Source: Actinomadura flavalba DSM 45200 (lineage in GTDB: Bacteria; Actinomycetota; Actinomycetes; Streptosporangiales; Streptosporangiaceae). Taken from it: a stretch of DNA of 64,000 nt. The notes below the pieces were generated by a model. That model had not been told where the DNA came from. It saw only the letters and a program-made list of their open reading frames with translations, and ran no database searches. The stretch is taken from contig NZ_KB894093.1 of the NCBI RefSeq assembly GCF_000374305.1, forward strand, positions 930,001-994,000, read 5' to 3'. Of the stretch, positions 33,012 to 41,891 are shown piece by piece; position 1 is the stretch's first letter, and each line of letters begins with the position of its first letter. A program made the translations under genes and the position numbers.

Positions 33012-34732
33012 ACCGGGGCGCGGTCGTCGAGGAGGGCCGCGTACCGGCCGCCGCGCGCGGCGAGGTCGTCGTGGGTGCCCTGCTCGATCAGGCGGCCCTC
33101 GTCCAGGACGAAGACGACGTCGGCGTCGCGGATCGTCTCCAGCCGGTGGGTGATCGCGATCGTCGTGCGGCCGGGCAGGAGCGGCGTCAGGGCGTCCCGG
33201 ACCTGGTGGGCGTTCTCGGTGTCGAGCGACGACGTCGCCTCGTCCAGGACGAGGACGCGCGGGTCGGTGAGGAGGGCGCGGGCGATGGCCAGGCGCTGCT
33301 TCTCACCGCCGGACAGACGCGAACCCCGTTCGCCGACGATCGTCGCGTAGCCGTCCGGGAGCGCCGTCACGCGGTCGTGGATGCGCGCGGCCCGGCAGGC
33401 CGCCGCCATCTCGGCGTCGGTGGCGTCCGGCGCGGCGTAGCGGAGGTTGTCGGCGATCGACGCGTGCAGCAGCACCGGCTCCTGCGTGACGACGCCGAAC
33501 AGCGCGGCCAGGGACGCGCGGCGCAGGTCGCGCAGGTCGGCGCCGTCCAGCAGGACGCGGCCCGCGTCCGGGTCGTGCAGCCGCATGACCAGGTGGCTCA
33601 GCGTCGTCTTGCCCGAGCCGCTGCCGCCGACGATCGCGGCGAACTGCCCGGGACGGATCGTCAGCGACACGTCGTCCAGGACGGCCCGGTCCCCGTGCCG
33701 GAACGTCACGCCGTCCAGCCGGATCTCGCCGCGCACGTCCGCCTTGCGGACGGCGTGCGCGCCGGGCCGGTCCGGCTCGGCCGGCGCCAGGTCGAGGTAC
33801 TCGAAGATCCGCTCGAACACCGCCGTCGCCGCCCGGTACTGCACGGCGACCTGGAGGAGCTGCCCCGTCGGCAGGAACAGCCGCGCCTGCAACGCCGTGA
33901 ACGCCACGAGCGTCCCGGGCGTCGTCGCGCCCGTGAATCCGGCGGCGACGTAGACGATCGCCGGGGTGACCAGGAAGAGCGTCTGGAGCGCCACGCTCAG
34001 CGCCTGCGCCGACACGCTCGCCCGCAGTTGCAGGTCCGACAGGCGGCGGCTCTCCCCCTGGAAGCGCCGCACCCCGTGGTCGGTGCGGCCGAAGACGCGG
34101 GCGAGCAGGATGCCCGACACCGACAGCGTCTCCTCGGCGATGACGTTCATCTCCGCCCGCGACTCCTGCACCGCGGCGATCATCCGGCGCTGGTGGACGG
34201 CGACCTTCGCGGTGAGCCAGCCGGCGGCGGGCAGCAGCGCCACGGTGACCAGCGCCAGCCGCCACGACAGGACGAACAGCGCCGCGAGCGCCGTCACGCA
34301 CGTCATGGCGTTGGCGAGGATCGTCGGGACGGTGCTGCTCACCGTCGACTGCACCTCCCCCACGTCCCCGATCACGCGGGACTGGACCTCGCCGGTCCGG
34401 GTGCGGGTGAAGAAGGTGAACGGCAGGCGTTGCAGGTGCGCGTACAGGTCGCCGCGCAGCCGTTCCATCACGGCCTCGCCCATCCGCGCCGTCAGGTAGG
34501 ACTGGAGGACGCCGAGCGCCCCCGACAGCGCGGCGAGCGCCGCCATCACCGCCAGCAGCCCGCACAGCAGCGCCGGGCGCGGGCCGCCGGGCGCGAACAG
34601 GCCGCCGTCGATCAGTTCGCGGGTGAGGAACGGCAGCGCCGCCCCGAGCACGGCCGCGAACAGGATCAGCGCGGTGACGGCGGCGATCCGGCCCCGGTAG
34701 GGGCGGAACAGCGCGAGGACGCGACGGTTCAT
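33008..34732 (-). CDS. ABC exporter of graspetide locus 2
   Basis: A 574-residue fused permease-ATPase with six membrane helices, Walker [12 protein letters not shown] (about residue 371), signature [16 protein letters not shown] (about 477) and Walker [12 protein letters not shown]. All catalytic residues are present, so a homodimer is likely. The ATG (34730-34732) overlaps the ligase stop. It probably exports the modified peptides. It lacks a C39 protease domain. Confidence 0.88.
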   Translation of the reverse strand: MNRRVLALFRPYRGRIAAVTALILFAAVLGAALPFLTRELIDGGLFAPGGPRPALLCGLLAVMAALAALSGALGVLQSYLTARMGEAVMERLRGDLYAHLQRLPFTFFTRTRTGEVQSRVIGDVGEVQSTVSSTVPTILANAMTCVTALAALFVLSWRLALVTVALLPAAGWLTAKVAVHQRRMIAAVQESRAEMNVIAEETLSVSGILLARVFGRTDHGVRRFQGESRRLSDLQLRASVSAQALSVALQTLFLVTPAIVYVAAGFTGATTPGTLVAFTALQARLFLPTGQLLQVAVQYRAATAVFERIFEYLDLAPAEPDRPGAHAVRKADVRGEIRLDGVTFRHGDRAVLDDVSLTIRPGQFAAIVGGSGSGKTTLSHLVMRLHDPDAGRVLLDGADLRDLRRASLAALFGVVTQEPVLLHASIADNLRYAAPDATDAEMAAACRAARIHDRVTALPDGYATIVGERGSRLSGGEKQRLAIARALLTDPRVLVLDEATSSLDTENAHQVRDALTPLLPGRTTIAITHRLETIRDADVVFVLDEGRLIEQGTHDDLAARGGRYAALLDDRAPV

Positions 34733-35691
34733 CGCGTCGCTTCTCCGTACAGGAAGTCGGTGAACGCCTCGATGAGCGGCAGGCCGGCCATGCCCTCGAC
34801 GAACAGCCACTGCCCCTGCGGGTTCACTTCGAGCCAGACGTACTCGCCCTCGTCGGTGATCTTGAGGTCGAAGATGCCCATGGTGAGGCCGAGGGCGCGC
34901 AGGACGGCGCGGAGCGCGTCCTCGATCCCGGTGGGGAGCCGGTGCGGGACGGCCGGGATGTTCAGGTTGGGCCGCCAGTCCAGGTCGTCGGACTCCAGCA
35001 GCGCCGCCAGCACCCGGTCTCCGAAGACCTGCACGCGGACGTGCCTCCGGCCGGGGACGAGTTCCTGGTAGATGGCCGGGCAGACCCGCATCGCGGCGTC
35101 GTCGTCGAGCAGTTCCCGGCCGACGGGAATGGTCGCGGCCGGTGCCTGCACGACCCCGTTGACGGCCTTGACGATCGTCGCCGGGTGGGCGTCGCAGAAC
35201 GCGCGGATGCGGTCGGGCGACTGGCTGATGAGCGTGGCGGGCAGCCGCAGACCGAGGCGGTGGGCCGCGCGGAGCTGGACGAGCTTGTTCTGCGCCGTGT
35301 ACGACGCGTCGGGGTGGTCGATCCAGCGGCCCTGGAACTCGGTGAGCAGCGCCCCGAGCGCGGCGCCGCTGGTGTCGGTGCAGATGAGTTCCCGGTGGGC
35401 CGGGTCGGTCACCTCGGGGTTGGCGGACGTGCGCGAGTTGGCGAGGCGGCGGAACCACACGGCGTCGAGTTCCTGGGGACGCACCGCGTCCCCGCCGACG
35501 GCGGGCAGGACCGCCTCGATCTTCTCGTCGGGCGACCAGCTGAGGCCCGGGGCGGCGCTGAAATGGTCGCATTCGAGGATCTGCACCTGCGCCGGGTAAC
35601 GGCGTTCCATTTCCGCTTTCACGGCGTAGGCGTGCAGGTCGCGCTCATGCGTGACGACCGCGATCCGGGTGGACTTTTCGTGGCTACGCAT
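34729..35691 (-). CDS. ATP-grasp graspetide synthetase, locus 2
   Basis: A 320-residue ATP-grasp ligase. The N-terminal domain starts IAVVTHERDLHAYAV and has DAVWFRRLANSR. The nucleotide site appears in TIVKAVNG, IYQELVPGRRHVRVQVFG and YVWLEVNPQGQWLF (about residue 292). It is only distantly similar to the locus 1 ligase, and its precursors are of a different type, so this is a separate graspetide class. It lies in one operon with two short precursor genes upstream and an exporter downstream. Confidence 0.9.
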   Translation of the reverse strand: MRSHEKSTRIAVVTHERDLHAYAVKAEMERRYPAQVQILECDHFSAAPGLSWSPDEKIEAVLPAVGGDAVRPQELDAVWFRRLANSRTSANPEVTDPAHRELICTDTSGAALGALLTEFQGRWIDHPDASYTAQNKLVQLRAAHRLGLRLPATLISQSPDRIRAFCDAHPATIVKAVNGVVQAPAATIPVGRELLDDDAAMRVCPAIYQELVPGRRHVRVQVFGDRVLAALLESDDLDWRPNLNIPAVPHRLPTGIEDALRAVLRALGLTMGIFDLKITDEGEYVWLEVNPQGQWLFVEGMAGLPLIEAFTDFLYGEATR

Positions 35692-35737
35692 GAGCGCGAC
35701 CCTTTCACTCAGGTGTTCGGTTCAGCGGGGACGAGGG

Positions 35738-35950
35738 TCACGGCTTGCGGTAGTCGCAGTCGTCCCAGTCGCCGCCGGAGCCGCTGATCGTCTCGTTCGG
35801 GTGCATCGACTCGATGGTGTGCAGGTCCCACTCCAGGTCGAGCCGCTCGATCAGCTCCCGCTCCCACGCGGCCAGCTTCGGCGCCGGCGCCAGCGCCATC
35901 CGCTCCTGCCCCACGTAGATCGCGGGCCGCACCGTGGTGTCCACCGTCAT
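35738..35950 (-). CDS. Graspetide precursor peptide B1
   Basis: A 70-residue peptide. The leader VRPAIYVGQERMALAPAP and LAAWERELIERLDLEW is shared in pattern with B2. The C-terminal core (IESMHPNETISGSGGDWDDC) alternates Thr/Ser with Asp/Glu, suitable for ester links, and is rich in acidic residues near the end. The ATG at 35950 has AAAGGAA nearby. It lies 46 bases upstream of the ligase gene. Confidence 0.75.
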   Translation of the reverse strand: MTVDTTVRPAIYVGQERMALAPAPKLAAWERELIERLDLEWDLHTIESMHPNETISGSGGDWDDCDYRKP

Positions 35951-36186
35951 CGGCTTTTTCCTTTCCCCGTGGCGACCGGCTCCTCCGCTCGCCCACAACA
36001 GAAAGACTGACCGATCCCCCCACCCACCAGAAGGGACACCCGTCCCTTCCGAAATGGGACCGAAAACGCCCCCGCTCCCGCCTCCCCAGGACACCCGTCC
36101 CGACCCGAACCCATGACACAGGACACCGAACCAAACCACTCCAACCAACGTCCACGCCTCAGCCGCAACGCGTCCGGAGAATGCCG

Positions 36187-36220
36187 CCGCCCCCTGCGCG
36201 TGATGACGCGCAGGGGGCGG
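36187..36220 (-). terminator. Strong hairpin between precursor genes B2 and B1
   Basis: A perfect 14-bp GC-rich stem (CCGCCCCCTGCGCG and its complement) with a 6-base loop, eleven bases downstream of the B2 stop on the minus strand. It has no T-tract, so it more likely acts as an attenuator or mRNA stabiliser, raising the ratio of B2 to downstream genes. Confidence 0.8.
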
Positions 36221-36230
36221 AGAGTGGGGG

Positions 36231-36422
36231 CTAGATGAGGTCGTCGAGGATGCCGTGGCACCAGGTGGGGGTCTGGTACGGGGGGTGGAGGGCGTTGGGG
36301 GATTTCTCCCAGTCGAGGGCCAGGCGGTCGGCCAGGTCGCGTTCCCACTGGGCGAGTTCCGGGGCCGGGGTGAAGGCGGCCGGGGGCTGCGCGACCATGA
36401 TCGCGGGGCGTACCGGGGTCAT
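36231..36422 (-). CDS. Graspetide precursor peptide B2
   Basis: A 63-residue peptide whose leader matches B1 (VRPAIMVAQ, PAPELAQWERDLADRLALDW), while the core differs (NALHPPYQTPTWCHGILDDL). The core has few Ser/Thr but ends in adjacent Asp residues, so one or two crosslinks at most. An AAAGGA precedes the ATG at 36422. First gene of locus 2. Confidence 0.72.
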   Translation of the reverse strand: MTPVRPAIMVAQPPAAFTPAPELAQWERDLADRLALDWEKSPNALHPPYQTPTWCHGILDDLI

Positions 36423-36447
36423 GGGGTGGTCCTTTCCGGGGGGCGGG

Positions 36448-36807
36448 TCAGGGGACGATCTCGGTGGTCGCCTGCGACCACAGGCGTTCGCCGGAGCACG
36501 TCACCGTGGAGGACGTGCCCGGGCCGGCGTACACGATCGGGCCGCGCGCGACCGTGACGTACGGGTTGGGGTGGCTGCCGCTGCCGGGGCGTCGGCAGTA
36601 GGCCAGGACGCGGTAGCGGCCGTCGCCCTCCGGGCACGTCGCGGTGTACGTGAGCCGCGTGGCCGCCTGGTCCGAGACGCGGGTGGCCGAGCAGCCCCGC
36701 GGCTCCGCGTGCGCCGTTCCGGCTCCCACCACCTGCGCCGTGACGGCGACGGCGGCGACCGCGACCCCCGCCGCGATCCGTCCGGGGGCGCCTCTTCTCC
36801 GTTTCAT
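36448..36807 (-). CDS. Small secreted protein, 119 aa
   Basis: Signal peptide (residues 1-34: basic MKRRR, hydrophobic AAGVAVAAVAVTAQVV, cleavage after TAHA). The mature part has four Cys (CSATR, TCPEGD, YCRRPG, TCSGER) that could make two disulfides, in a beta-rich pattern. No known domain is recognised. It is separate in function from the graspetide operon, although it lies directly upstream on the same strand. Confidence 0.75.
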   Translation of the reverse strand: MKRRRGAPGRIAAGVAVAAVAVTAQVVGAGTAHAEPRGCSATRVSDQAATRLTYTATCPEGDGRYRVLAYCRRPGSGSHPNPYVTVARGPIVYAGPGTSSTVTCSGERLWSQATTEIVP

Positions 36808-37103
36808 GCTGGTTCCTTCCTGTTCTGTGGTGTCCGGGAATCGTCACGCGGCGCGCGTCCCGCCCGCCGGTGACCGTCGTCCCCGGTTCTGCGCCCTGGG
36901 TCCGGGACGGTGGCCCCGCCGCCGCGGTCGCGCCTGCGGGACGGCTGGCCGCCGTGCTGGAAGCGGCGTTCGGGACGTCTGGGGTGGTTGATCGGATGAC
37001 GGCAGGTGGAGGCCGTTTCGGGTCGTGTGTTTCTGGTGGGTTCGGGCTCGCTGGAAGGGCGGTGTCCCTAATGTCGGCCGTGCCTCCGACGGAAGGAAAC
37101 CGC

Positions 37104-38245
37104 GTGACCGATCGTTCCGCCGTCATCTCCCGCGAGCAGCGCGCCGTCGACCGCGCCTACGCCTGCGACGCGCGGCAGGCGCCGCCGCTGGACGACCTGG
37201 ACGGCGCCGCGCTGGTCATCGCGCGCCTCGACGTCCAGGACGACGACGAGACCGGCACCCGGACCGTCTACCTCGGCCGCCGCCGCGTGCGCGACGAGAC
37301 GGGCGACCTCCTGGTGATCAACTGGGACGCGCCGCAGGCGATCCGGTGGCGCCTCGCCCGGCAGGACGACCCGAGGGACGTCCGGCTGCACCGCCAGCTT
37401 CGCTGCACGGGCGGCCGCGTGGACGACTACAGCGACGTGCTCGTCGCGGGCGCCGCGCGGCACGGCACCGACGCCGGGACGATCCGCGACTTCCTGCTCG
37501 AAGACCTCGAACGCGCCCGCGACGGGCGGATGCGGGACATCGTCGAGACGATCCAGCGCGCGCAGCTCCTGCTCGTCGCCGACGACCGTCCCGGCGTGCT
37601 GGTGATCCAGGGCGGGCCCGGAACGGGCAAGACGGCCGTCGGACTGCACCGCATCTCCCGGCTGCTGTTCGAGCGGCGGTTCGGGGTGGGGGACGTCCTG
37701 GTCGTCGGGCCGCATCAGGGATTCCTCGGCCACGTACGGGACGTGCTGCCACAACTCGGGCATCGCACCGTGCAGATGCTGGAGATGGACCGGCTGTGGA
37801 ACCGGGCGCGCGGCAGCGAAACGGTCGAAGCACGACGGGTGAAGTCCGATCTGCGCATGGCGGAGGTGCTGGCGCGCGCCGTCCGGAATCTGGTGGACCT
37901 TCCCGCGATGGAGCGTCACCTGCGGGACGGCGAACTCGTCCTGTCCGTGCAGGACGCGCGTCTGGCCGTCCCCCGCGCCGAGCACCGTCCGGCCGTGTCG
38001 TCTACGACGTGCTCGGCGACGGCGCCCGCACCTGCGCGACGCGGCCGTCCGCCTCCTGGAACTGCGCCAGATCGAGCAGACGCACGCGGACCGCACCGTC
38101 CTCGTCCTGGCGGCCGAACCCGCCGGGGACTGGGCCGTCGCCTTCGTCACCGCCACCTTCGGCGTCCACGTCATCTGGCGCGCCGAGTCCGGCTGGTCCG
38201 GCTCCCCCCGTCCCCGAAACGACCGTCGGCGCCCACGCCGTCTAG
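37104..38245 (+). pseudogene. Truncated HelD/HelR-type RNA polymerase-clearing helicase
   Basis: The first 290 codons match the N-terminal half of UvrD-like HelD/HelR proteins: ISREQRAVDRAYACDARQ, the YLGRRRV domain, Walker A VIQGGPGTGKTAVGLHRISR, then VLVVGPHQGFLGHV. After about 37975 the homology ends; the frame shifts and an unrelated-looking stretch follows (LLELRQIEQTHADRTVLVLA in another frame). Roughly 400 residues, including Walker B and helicase motifs III-VI, are missing. GTG at 37104 has GGAAGG upstream. HelR proteins can protect RNA polymerase against rifamycins; this copy should not. Confidence 0.7.
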
Positions 38246-38784
38246 GCGAGCCGCTTCCCCTGAGCCGACCGGCTCTTCGAGGCCGTCGCGCGCGGAACCA
38301 CGGCCGACCGCGCCCTCGTCGGCCTTGCCGCCCTGCCCACGAGTGCGGCCGCGGTAGTGCCTCGGCGCGGAGAGCGGGCGGAGATCGTGAAATCTCCGCC
38401 CGCCCCGCAGGGGACGGTCCGATCCTCCCGGCGAAGTTGGCGCTTCCTCGGAGGTTCGGAACGCCACACGCGGTGCATCGTAGCGCGAGGCCGCCTGACG
38501 GCACCGGCCATCATGTGATCCACGACACAATGCGCATCTATTCCCCGATAATCAATAGTTCAATCATGTCAGAAAATGGCCGGTCAATCATTTCGGACAA
38601 GTCCGCGCGATGGATTCGGTTTCTGTCGTGGACAGAATTAGTCAGATGCTGTCATAAGTTATTCTTTTGCAGACCCATCGCGCATGTGCGATCTTCCTTT
38701 CAGCCTCGCAGGCAATCGGCCGCTCTTCGGCAAAGTTGGCGCTTCTTCCAGCGCGGCCGACGACACGAAAGGGAGCTTCCAACC
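38246..38784. other. AT-richer intergenic region
   Basis: No gene is supported here. Bases 38520-38690 are markedly AT-richer than anything nearby and probably contain the promoter of the secreted-protein gene at 38785. The left part looks like decayed remains of the broken helicase region. Confidence 0.5.
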
Positions 38785-39159
38785 ATGACGATGATGACAC
38801 TCGGACGGGCAGCGGTCGTGCTGGCCGGAGCCGCCATGACGGTGGCCGGAGCCGTGGGTCCGGCGTTCGCCGCGCCCACTCCCGACGCTCCGAAGGAGAT
38901 CAAGGCCGGCGCGTACTCCACTTCCGTCACGGCCCTCGGCGGGCCCAACGGAAAGGGCTGCGACTTCACGGTGCGGACCAGCAACGTCTGGGGGTGGTGC
39001 GACGGCACGGGGCCCGAGCGTTACCGCATCTACGTCAAGTGCAGTAACGGCCGGTGGTACCCCAGTGCGTCCGCTCCCTGGTGGGGGGACCGGCGCGGGG
39101 CGACGGCCTACTGCCCGTCCGGCACGCGGGTGACCGCGTTCAAGGGCGACTGGGCCTGA
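38785..39159 (+). CDS. Small secreted protein, 124 aa
   Basis: The signal peptide (TLGRAAVVLAGAAMTVAGAV, cleavage after AFA) precedes an approximately 92-residue mature protein with four Cys (GCDFTV, GWCDGT, VKCSNG, YCPSGT) and many aromatic residues (SNVWGW, RWYPSASAPWW). It resembles small beta-rich exoproteins or inhibitors, but no family is certain. AAAGGGAG lies 10 bases before the ATG. A strong hairpin follows the stop. Confidence 0.78.
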   Translation: MTMMTLGRAAVVLAGAAMTVAGAVGPAFAAPTPDAPKEIKAGAYSTSVTALGGPNGKGCDFTVRTSNVWGWCDGTGPERYRIYVKCSNGRWYPSASAPWWGDRRGATAYCPSGTRVTAFKGDWA

Positions 39160-39196
39160 CCCCGCCCGGCATCCGGGGGATGCCGCTTCGATGAAA

Positions 39197-39229
39197 GCGG
39201 GGTTCTGTGCGAAGGGCACAGAACCCCGC
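39197..39229. terminator. Perfect 14-bp hairpin terminator
   Basis: GCGGGGTTCTGTGC pairs perfectly with 39216-39229 across a 5-base loop, 38 bases after the secreted-protein stop. A run of T follows 12 bases later. Confidence 0.85.
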
Positions 39230-39276
39230 CGAAGCGCGCCCTTTTTCTGCTCGGATTCGCACAGAACGGGCACGCT

Positions 39277-40875
39277 TTGCCTTCATCAATTCGGCTGGAA
39301 AGCCACCCAAAAGCATCGGGCGAGTCCCCGGATCGTGCGCGGGTCCGTGGTGAAGGGGTCGGGGAGGAATGCGCGTCTTCGGGTGCCGGGGGCGGCCCGG
39401 CCGAGGGGAGGCGAGGGGCGTTCGCGCACCTCGTCGGTGTCGGTTCGCTCGTGGTGGCCGCCGCAGTGCTCTACGCCGTGCGAGGGGTCGTTCAGTTCGC
39501 CACGTACCGGGCCGGTACCTATGACCTTGCGATCTTCGATCAGGCGGTGCGCGGTTACTCGCGGTTCGGCGCCCCGCTCTCGCACGTCAAGGGACAATGG
39601 CGTGGTCCGGGCGCCCAGCTCTCCGTGCTGGCCGATCACTTCTCGCCGCTGCTCGCGGTGCTGGCGCCGGCGTACTGGATCCACGACGGGCCCGAGACGC
39701 TGATCGTCGCCCAGGCGGTGCTGTTCGCGTTGGCGGCCGTGCCGCTGTGGGTCTTCGCACGGCGGCTCGTGGGCGTCGCGGGCGCCTACGCGGTGACGGT
39801 CGCCTACCTCGTGTCCTGGCCGATCGCCGCCGCCGTCGCGTTCTCCTTCCACGAGGTCGCGTTCACGCCGCTGCTGACGGCCCTGCTCTTCGAGCGGTTC
39901 CAGGCGGGGCGACGTCGTCATGCGCTGGCGATCGTCGTCCTCCTCCTGCTGGTCAAGGAGGACATGGGCCTGTTCGTCGCCGGGTTCGGCGCGGGCACGC
40001 TGCTCGCGCGACAGGGGCGGCGGCTGGGGGCGGGCCTCGTTGTCGGCGGTCTGGCCGCGGTCTGGCTGACCGCCCGCGTGCTCATTCCCGCGTTCGGCGG
40101 CACCCCCGACCGGTACTGGTACTACGGGGGTCTCGGGCCGTCGCCGGGAGCGGCGGCGTGGTTCGGACTGACGCGTCCGCTGGACGCGGTGGCGGCCGTC
40201 GCGACGCCGGACGCCAAGCTGTGGACGTTGCTTCTCCTGCTCGCCCCGCTGCTCTTCCTGCCGCTCCGCTCACCGTACGTGGTGGCGCCGCTGGCGCTGC
40301 TCGCGCTGCGGATGCTGGCCACCGATCCCGACGCCGCGGGGTGGTGGGGCATGCGGTTCCATTACAACGCGGCCGTCATCATGGGGCTGCTGTGCGCCGC
40401 CGTCGACGGCTGCGCACGACTCCGCGGGCGATCCGGTCCCGCGTTCCGCACGTCCGCGACGGTGGCGATGGCGGCGATCACGGTGATCGTCGCCGCGTGG
40501 TCACCCTGGCGGGATCTCGCGAACCCCGCCTGGTCCACCCCCGGACCCCGCGCGGAAGCCGCCGCCGGAGCGCTGCGGCTGGTCCCCGACGGAGCGCTGG
40601 TGGAGGCCGCGAACGCGCTCGGCCCGAACCTCTCGGCCCGTGCGAACGTGACCGTCTGGGCCGCGAAGATGGCGCTCATGCCGCGCCGCGCCCCGTGGAT
40701 CGTCGCCGACACGGCGTCGGTACAGCCGCACTTCGGCTCCCTCGACGCGCAGTGGGGCGATCTCGCACGCCTGCTCCGCGACGGTTACCTCGTGGTCTAC
40801 GCGTGCGATGGCTACCTGGTCCTGACGGTCACCGTGGACGACGGCCCCGGACGCCTCGGGGACCGGGCCGGATGA
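39277..40875 (+). CDS. DUF2079-type polytopic membrane protein
   Basis: A 532-residue membrane protein with about ten helices. It carries an early YDLAIFDQAVRGYSRFG block and HFSPLLAVLAPAYWI, as in DUF2079 proteins, which resemble GT-C glycosyltransferases (the Asp in YDLAIFDQ would be the catalytic candidate). The C-terminal soluble part (about 420-520) may bind substrate. Biochemical role unknown. The first 45 residues are Gly/Arg-rich and poorly conserved in style, so the true start may be downstream. Confidence 0.8.
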   Translation: MPSSIRLESHPKASGESPDRARVRGEGVGEECASSGAGGGPAEGRRGAFAHLVGVGSLVVAAAVLYAVRGVVQFATYRAGTYDLAIFDQAVRGYSRFGAPLSHVKGQWRGPGAQLSVLADHFSPLLAVLAPAYWIHDGPETLIVAQAVLFALAAVPLWVFARRLVGVAGAYAVTVAYLVSWPIAAAVAFSFHEVAFTPLLTALLFERFQAGRRRHALAIVVLLLLVKEDMGLFVAGFGAGTLLARQGRRLGAGLVVGGLAAVWLTARVLIPAFGGTPDRYWYYGGLGPSPGAAAWFGLTRPLDAVAAVATPDAKLWTLLLLLAPLLFLPLRSPYVVAPLALLALRMLATDPDAAGWWGMRFHYNAAVIMGLLCAAVDGCARLRGRSGPAFRTSATVAMAAITVIVAAWSPWRDLANPAWSTPGPRAEAAAGALRLVPDGALVEAANALGPNLSARANVTVWAAKMALMPRRAPWIVADTASVQPHFGSLDAQWGDLARLLRDGYLVVYACDGYLVLTVTVDDGPGRLGDRAG

Positions 40876-40957
40876 CGTGGGGGTCGGGCCGGTTCGGGAC
40901 GGTTTCTACCAGCGGGTTTCGGACTGCATGGGGGAAGGAGTCTCTAATGTCCCTGAC

Positions 40958-41401
40958 ATGCGTATTCGTCTGACGGCAGGCGTCGTCGCCGCCTGTGCCG
41001 TTTCCAGTCTTCTCGTGCCCGCCCCCGCGAACGCCGCGTCGGCGGTGCAGATCTACCGGGCCTACTTCGACTCGCCCGGGAAGGACACCCGAACCAACGC
41101 CAGCCTGAACGGCGAGTGGGTGCAGTTGCACAACCGGTCGAAGACGGCTCGTTCCCTGACGGGATGGAAGCTGCGCGACAAGACCGGCTACACCTACACG
41201 TTCGGCACGTACACCCTCGCGGCCGGGAAGACGGTCAAGGTGCGCACCGGCTCCGGTACCGACACCAAGGCCAACCGCTACTGGGGCCGCCGCGCCTACG
41301 TCTGGAACAACACCGGCGACACCGCCTACCTGCTCACGAAGTCCGGCGCCCTCGCCGACAAGTGCTCGTGGAACTCCAAGGGGCCGTCGAAGTACTGCTG
41401 A
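40958..41401 (+). CDS. Secreted lamin-tail-domain protein
   Basis: A 147-residue protein with signal peptide (LTAGVVAACAVSSLLV, cleavage after ANA) and one lamin-tail (LTD) fold: VQIYRAYFDSPGKD, NGEWVQLHNRS, SLTGWKLRDKTGYTYTF and WNNTGDTAYLL. It is an extracellular beta-sandwich that often binds DNA or cell wall. The GGGGAAGGAG ribosome-binding site is 17 bases from this ATG, but optimally spaced for an overlapping out-of-frame ATG at 40947 that encodes only eight codons, so translation may be coupled. Confidence 0.85.
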   Translation: MRIRLTAGVVAACAVSSLLVPAPANAASAVQIYRAYFDSPGKDTRTNASLNGEWVQLHNRSKTARSLTGWKLRDKTGYTYTFGTYTLAAGKTVKVRTGSGTDTKANRYWGRRAYVWNNTGDTAYLLTKSGALADKCSWNSKGPSKYC

Positions 41402-41413
41402 CGGCGCGCCGAA

Positions 41414-41446
41414 GCGCGCCCCGGGCCGTGAGGCTCCGGGGCGCGC
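41414..41446. terminator. GC-rich hairpin between convergent genes
   Basis: An 11-bp stem (GCGCGCCCCGG with CCGGGGCGCGC) and an 11-base loop, between the LTD gene stop and the stop of the convergent 69-codon gene. It can serve both strands. Confidence 0.75.
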
Positions 41447-41458
41447 CGCTCGGTGCTG

Positions 41459-41668
41459 TCAGCAGTTGGCCAGCAGCACGAGGTTGAGCACGCCCGTGCA
41501 CTCCTCGTTGTTGAGCTGGGTCCACTGGTTGCCGCCGGGCCAGGGGTTGCTCTGGACGGTGGCGGCCTTGGTGGCCGTGGTGGGCGTGGCGGCCGTGGCC
41601 GTACCCGCACCCAGCGCGCCGATCGCGCCGAGGGCCAGGACGGGCAGCAGGATGAGCTTGCGCTTCAT
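41459..41668 (-). CDS. Small secreted two-cysteine peptide (69 aa)
   Basis: The signal peptide (KLILLPVLALGAIGALGAG, cleavage after TAA/ATA) leaves a mature peptide of about 43 residues ending NNEECTGVLNLVLLANC. Two Cys bracket a strongly hydrophobic ten-residue loop at the very C-terminus, reminiscent of chaplin- or rodlin-type surface peptides of aerial hyphae, although it is shorter and not a clear match. A good ribosome-binding site (GAAAGGAGTGC) precedes the ATG. Confidence 0.72.
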   Translation of the reverse strand: MKRKLILLPVLALGAIGALGAGTATAATPTTATKAATVQSNPWPGGNQWTQLNNEECTGVLNLVLLANC

Positions 41669-41891
41669 CGTGCACTCCTTTCGAGAGTGAATCGACCCGT
41701 TTCATACCCAGAGTGAGCGATCAACTCCAGATCGTGAGCAAAGCGTAAGTAAGGATCATCGGTGACGGATCGGAAGGCTCCGGGCGATCACCCGTGCGGG
41801 GGAGGGTCCGGAGCCTTCCGAGGGAGCCGCGCGACGGCCTCGACGACGAGTCTGAGGAGTGTTCGCGCAGTTCAACCGGAGAGGTCCCCTC

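Noticed and set aside
36870-37103. N-terminal extension of the HelD-like gene
   Set aside because: GTG at 37104 has a good ribosome-binding site and family similarity starts there; the upstream part is promoter-like.
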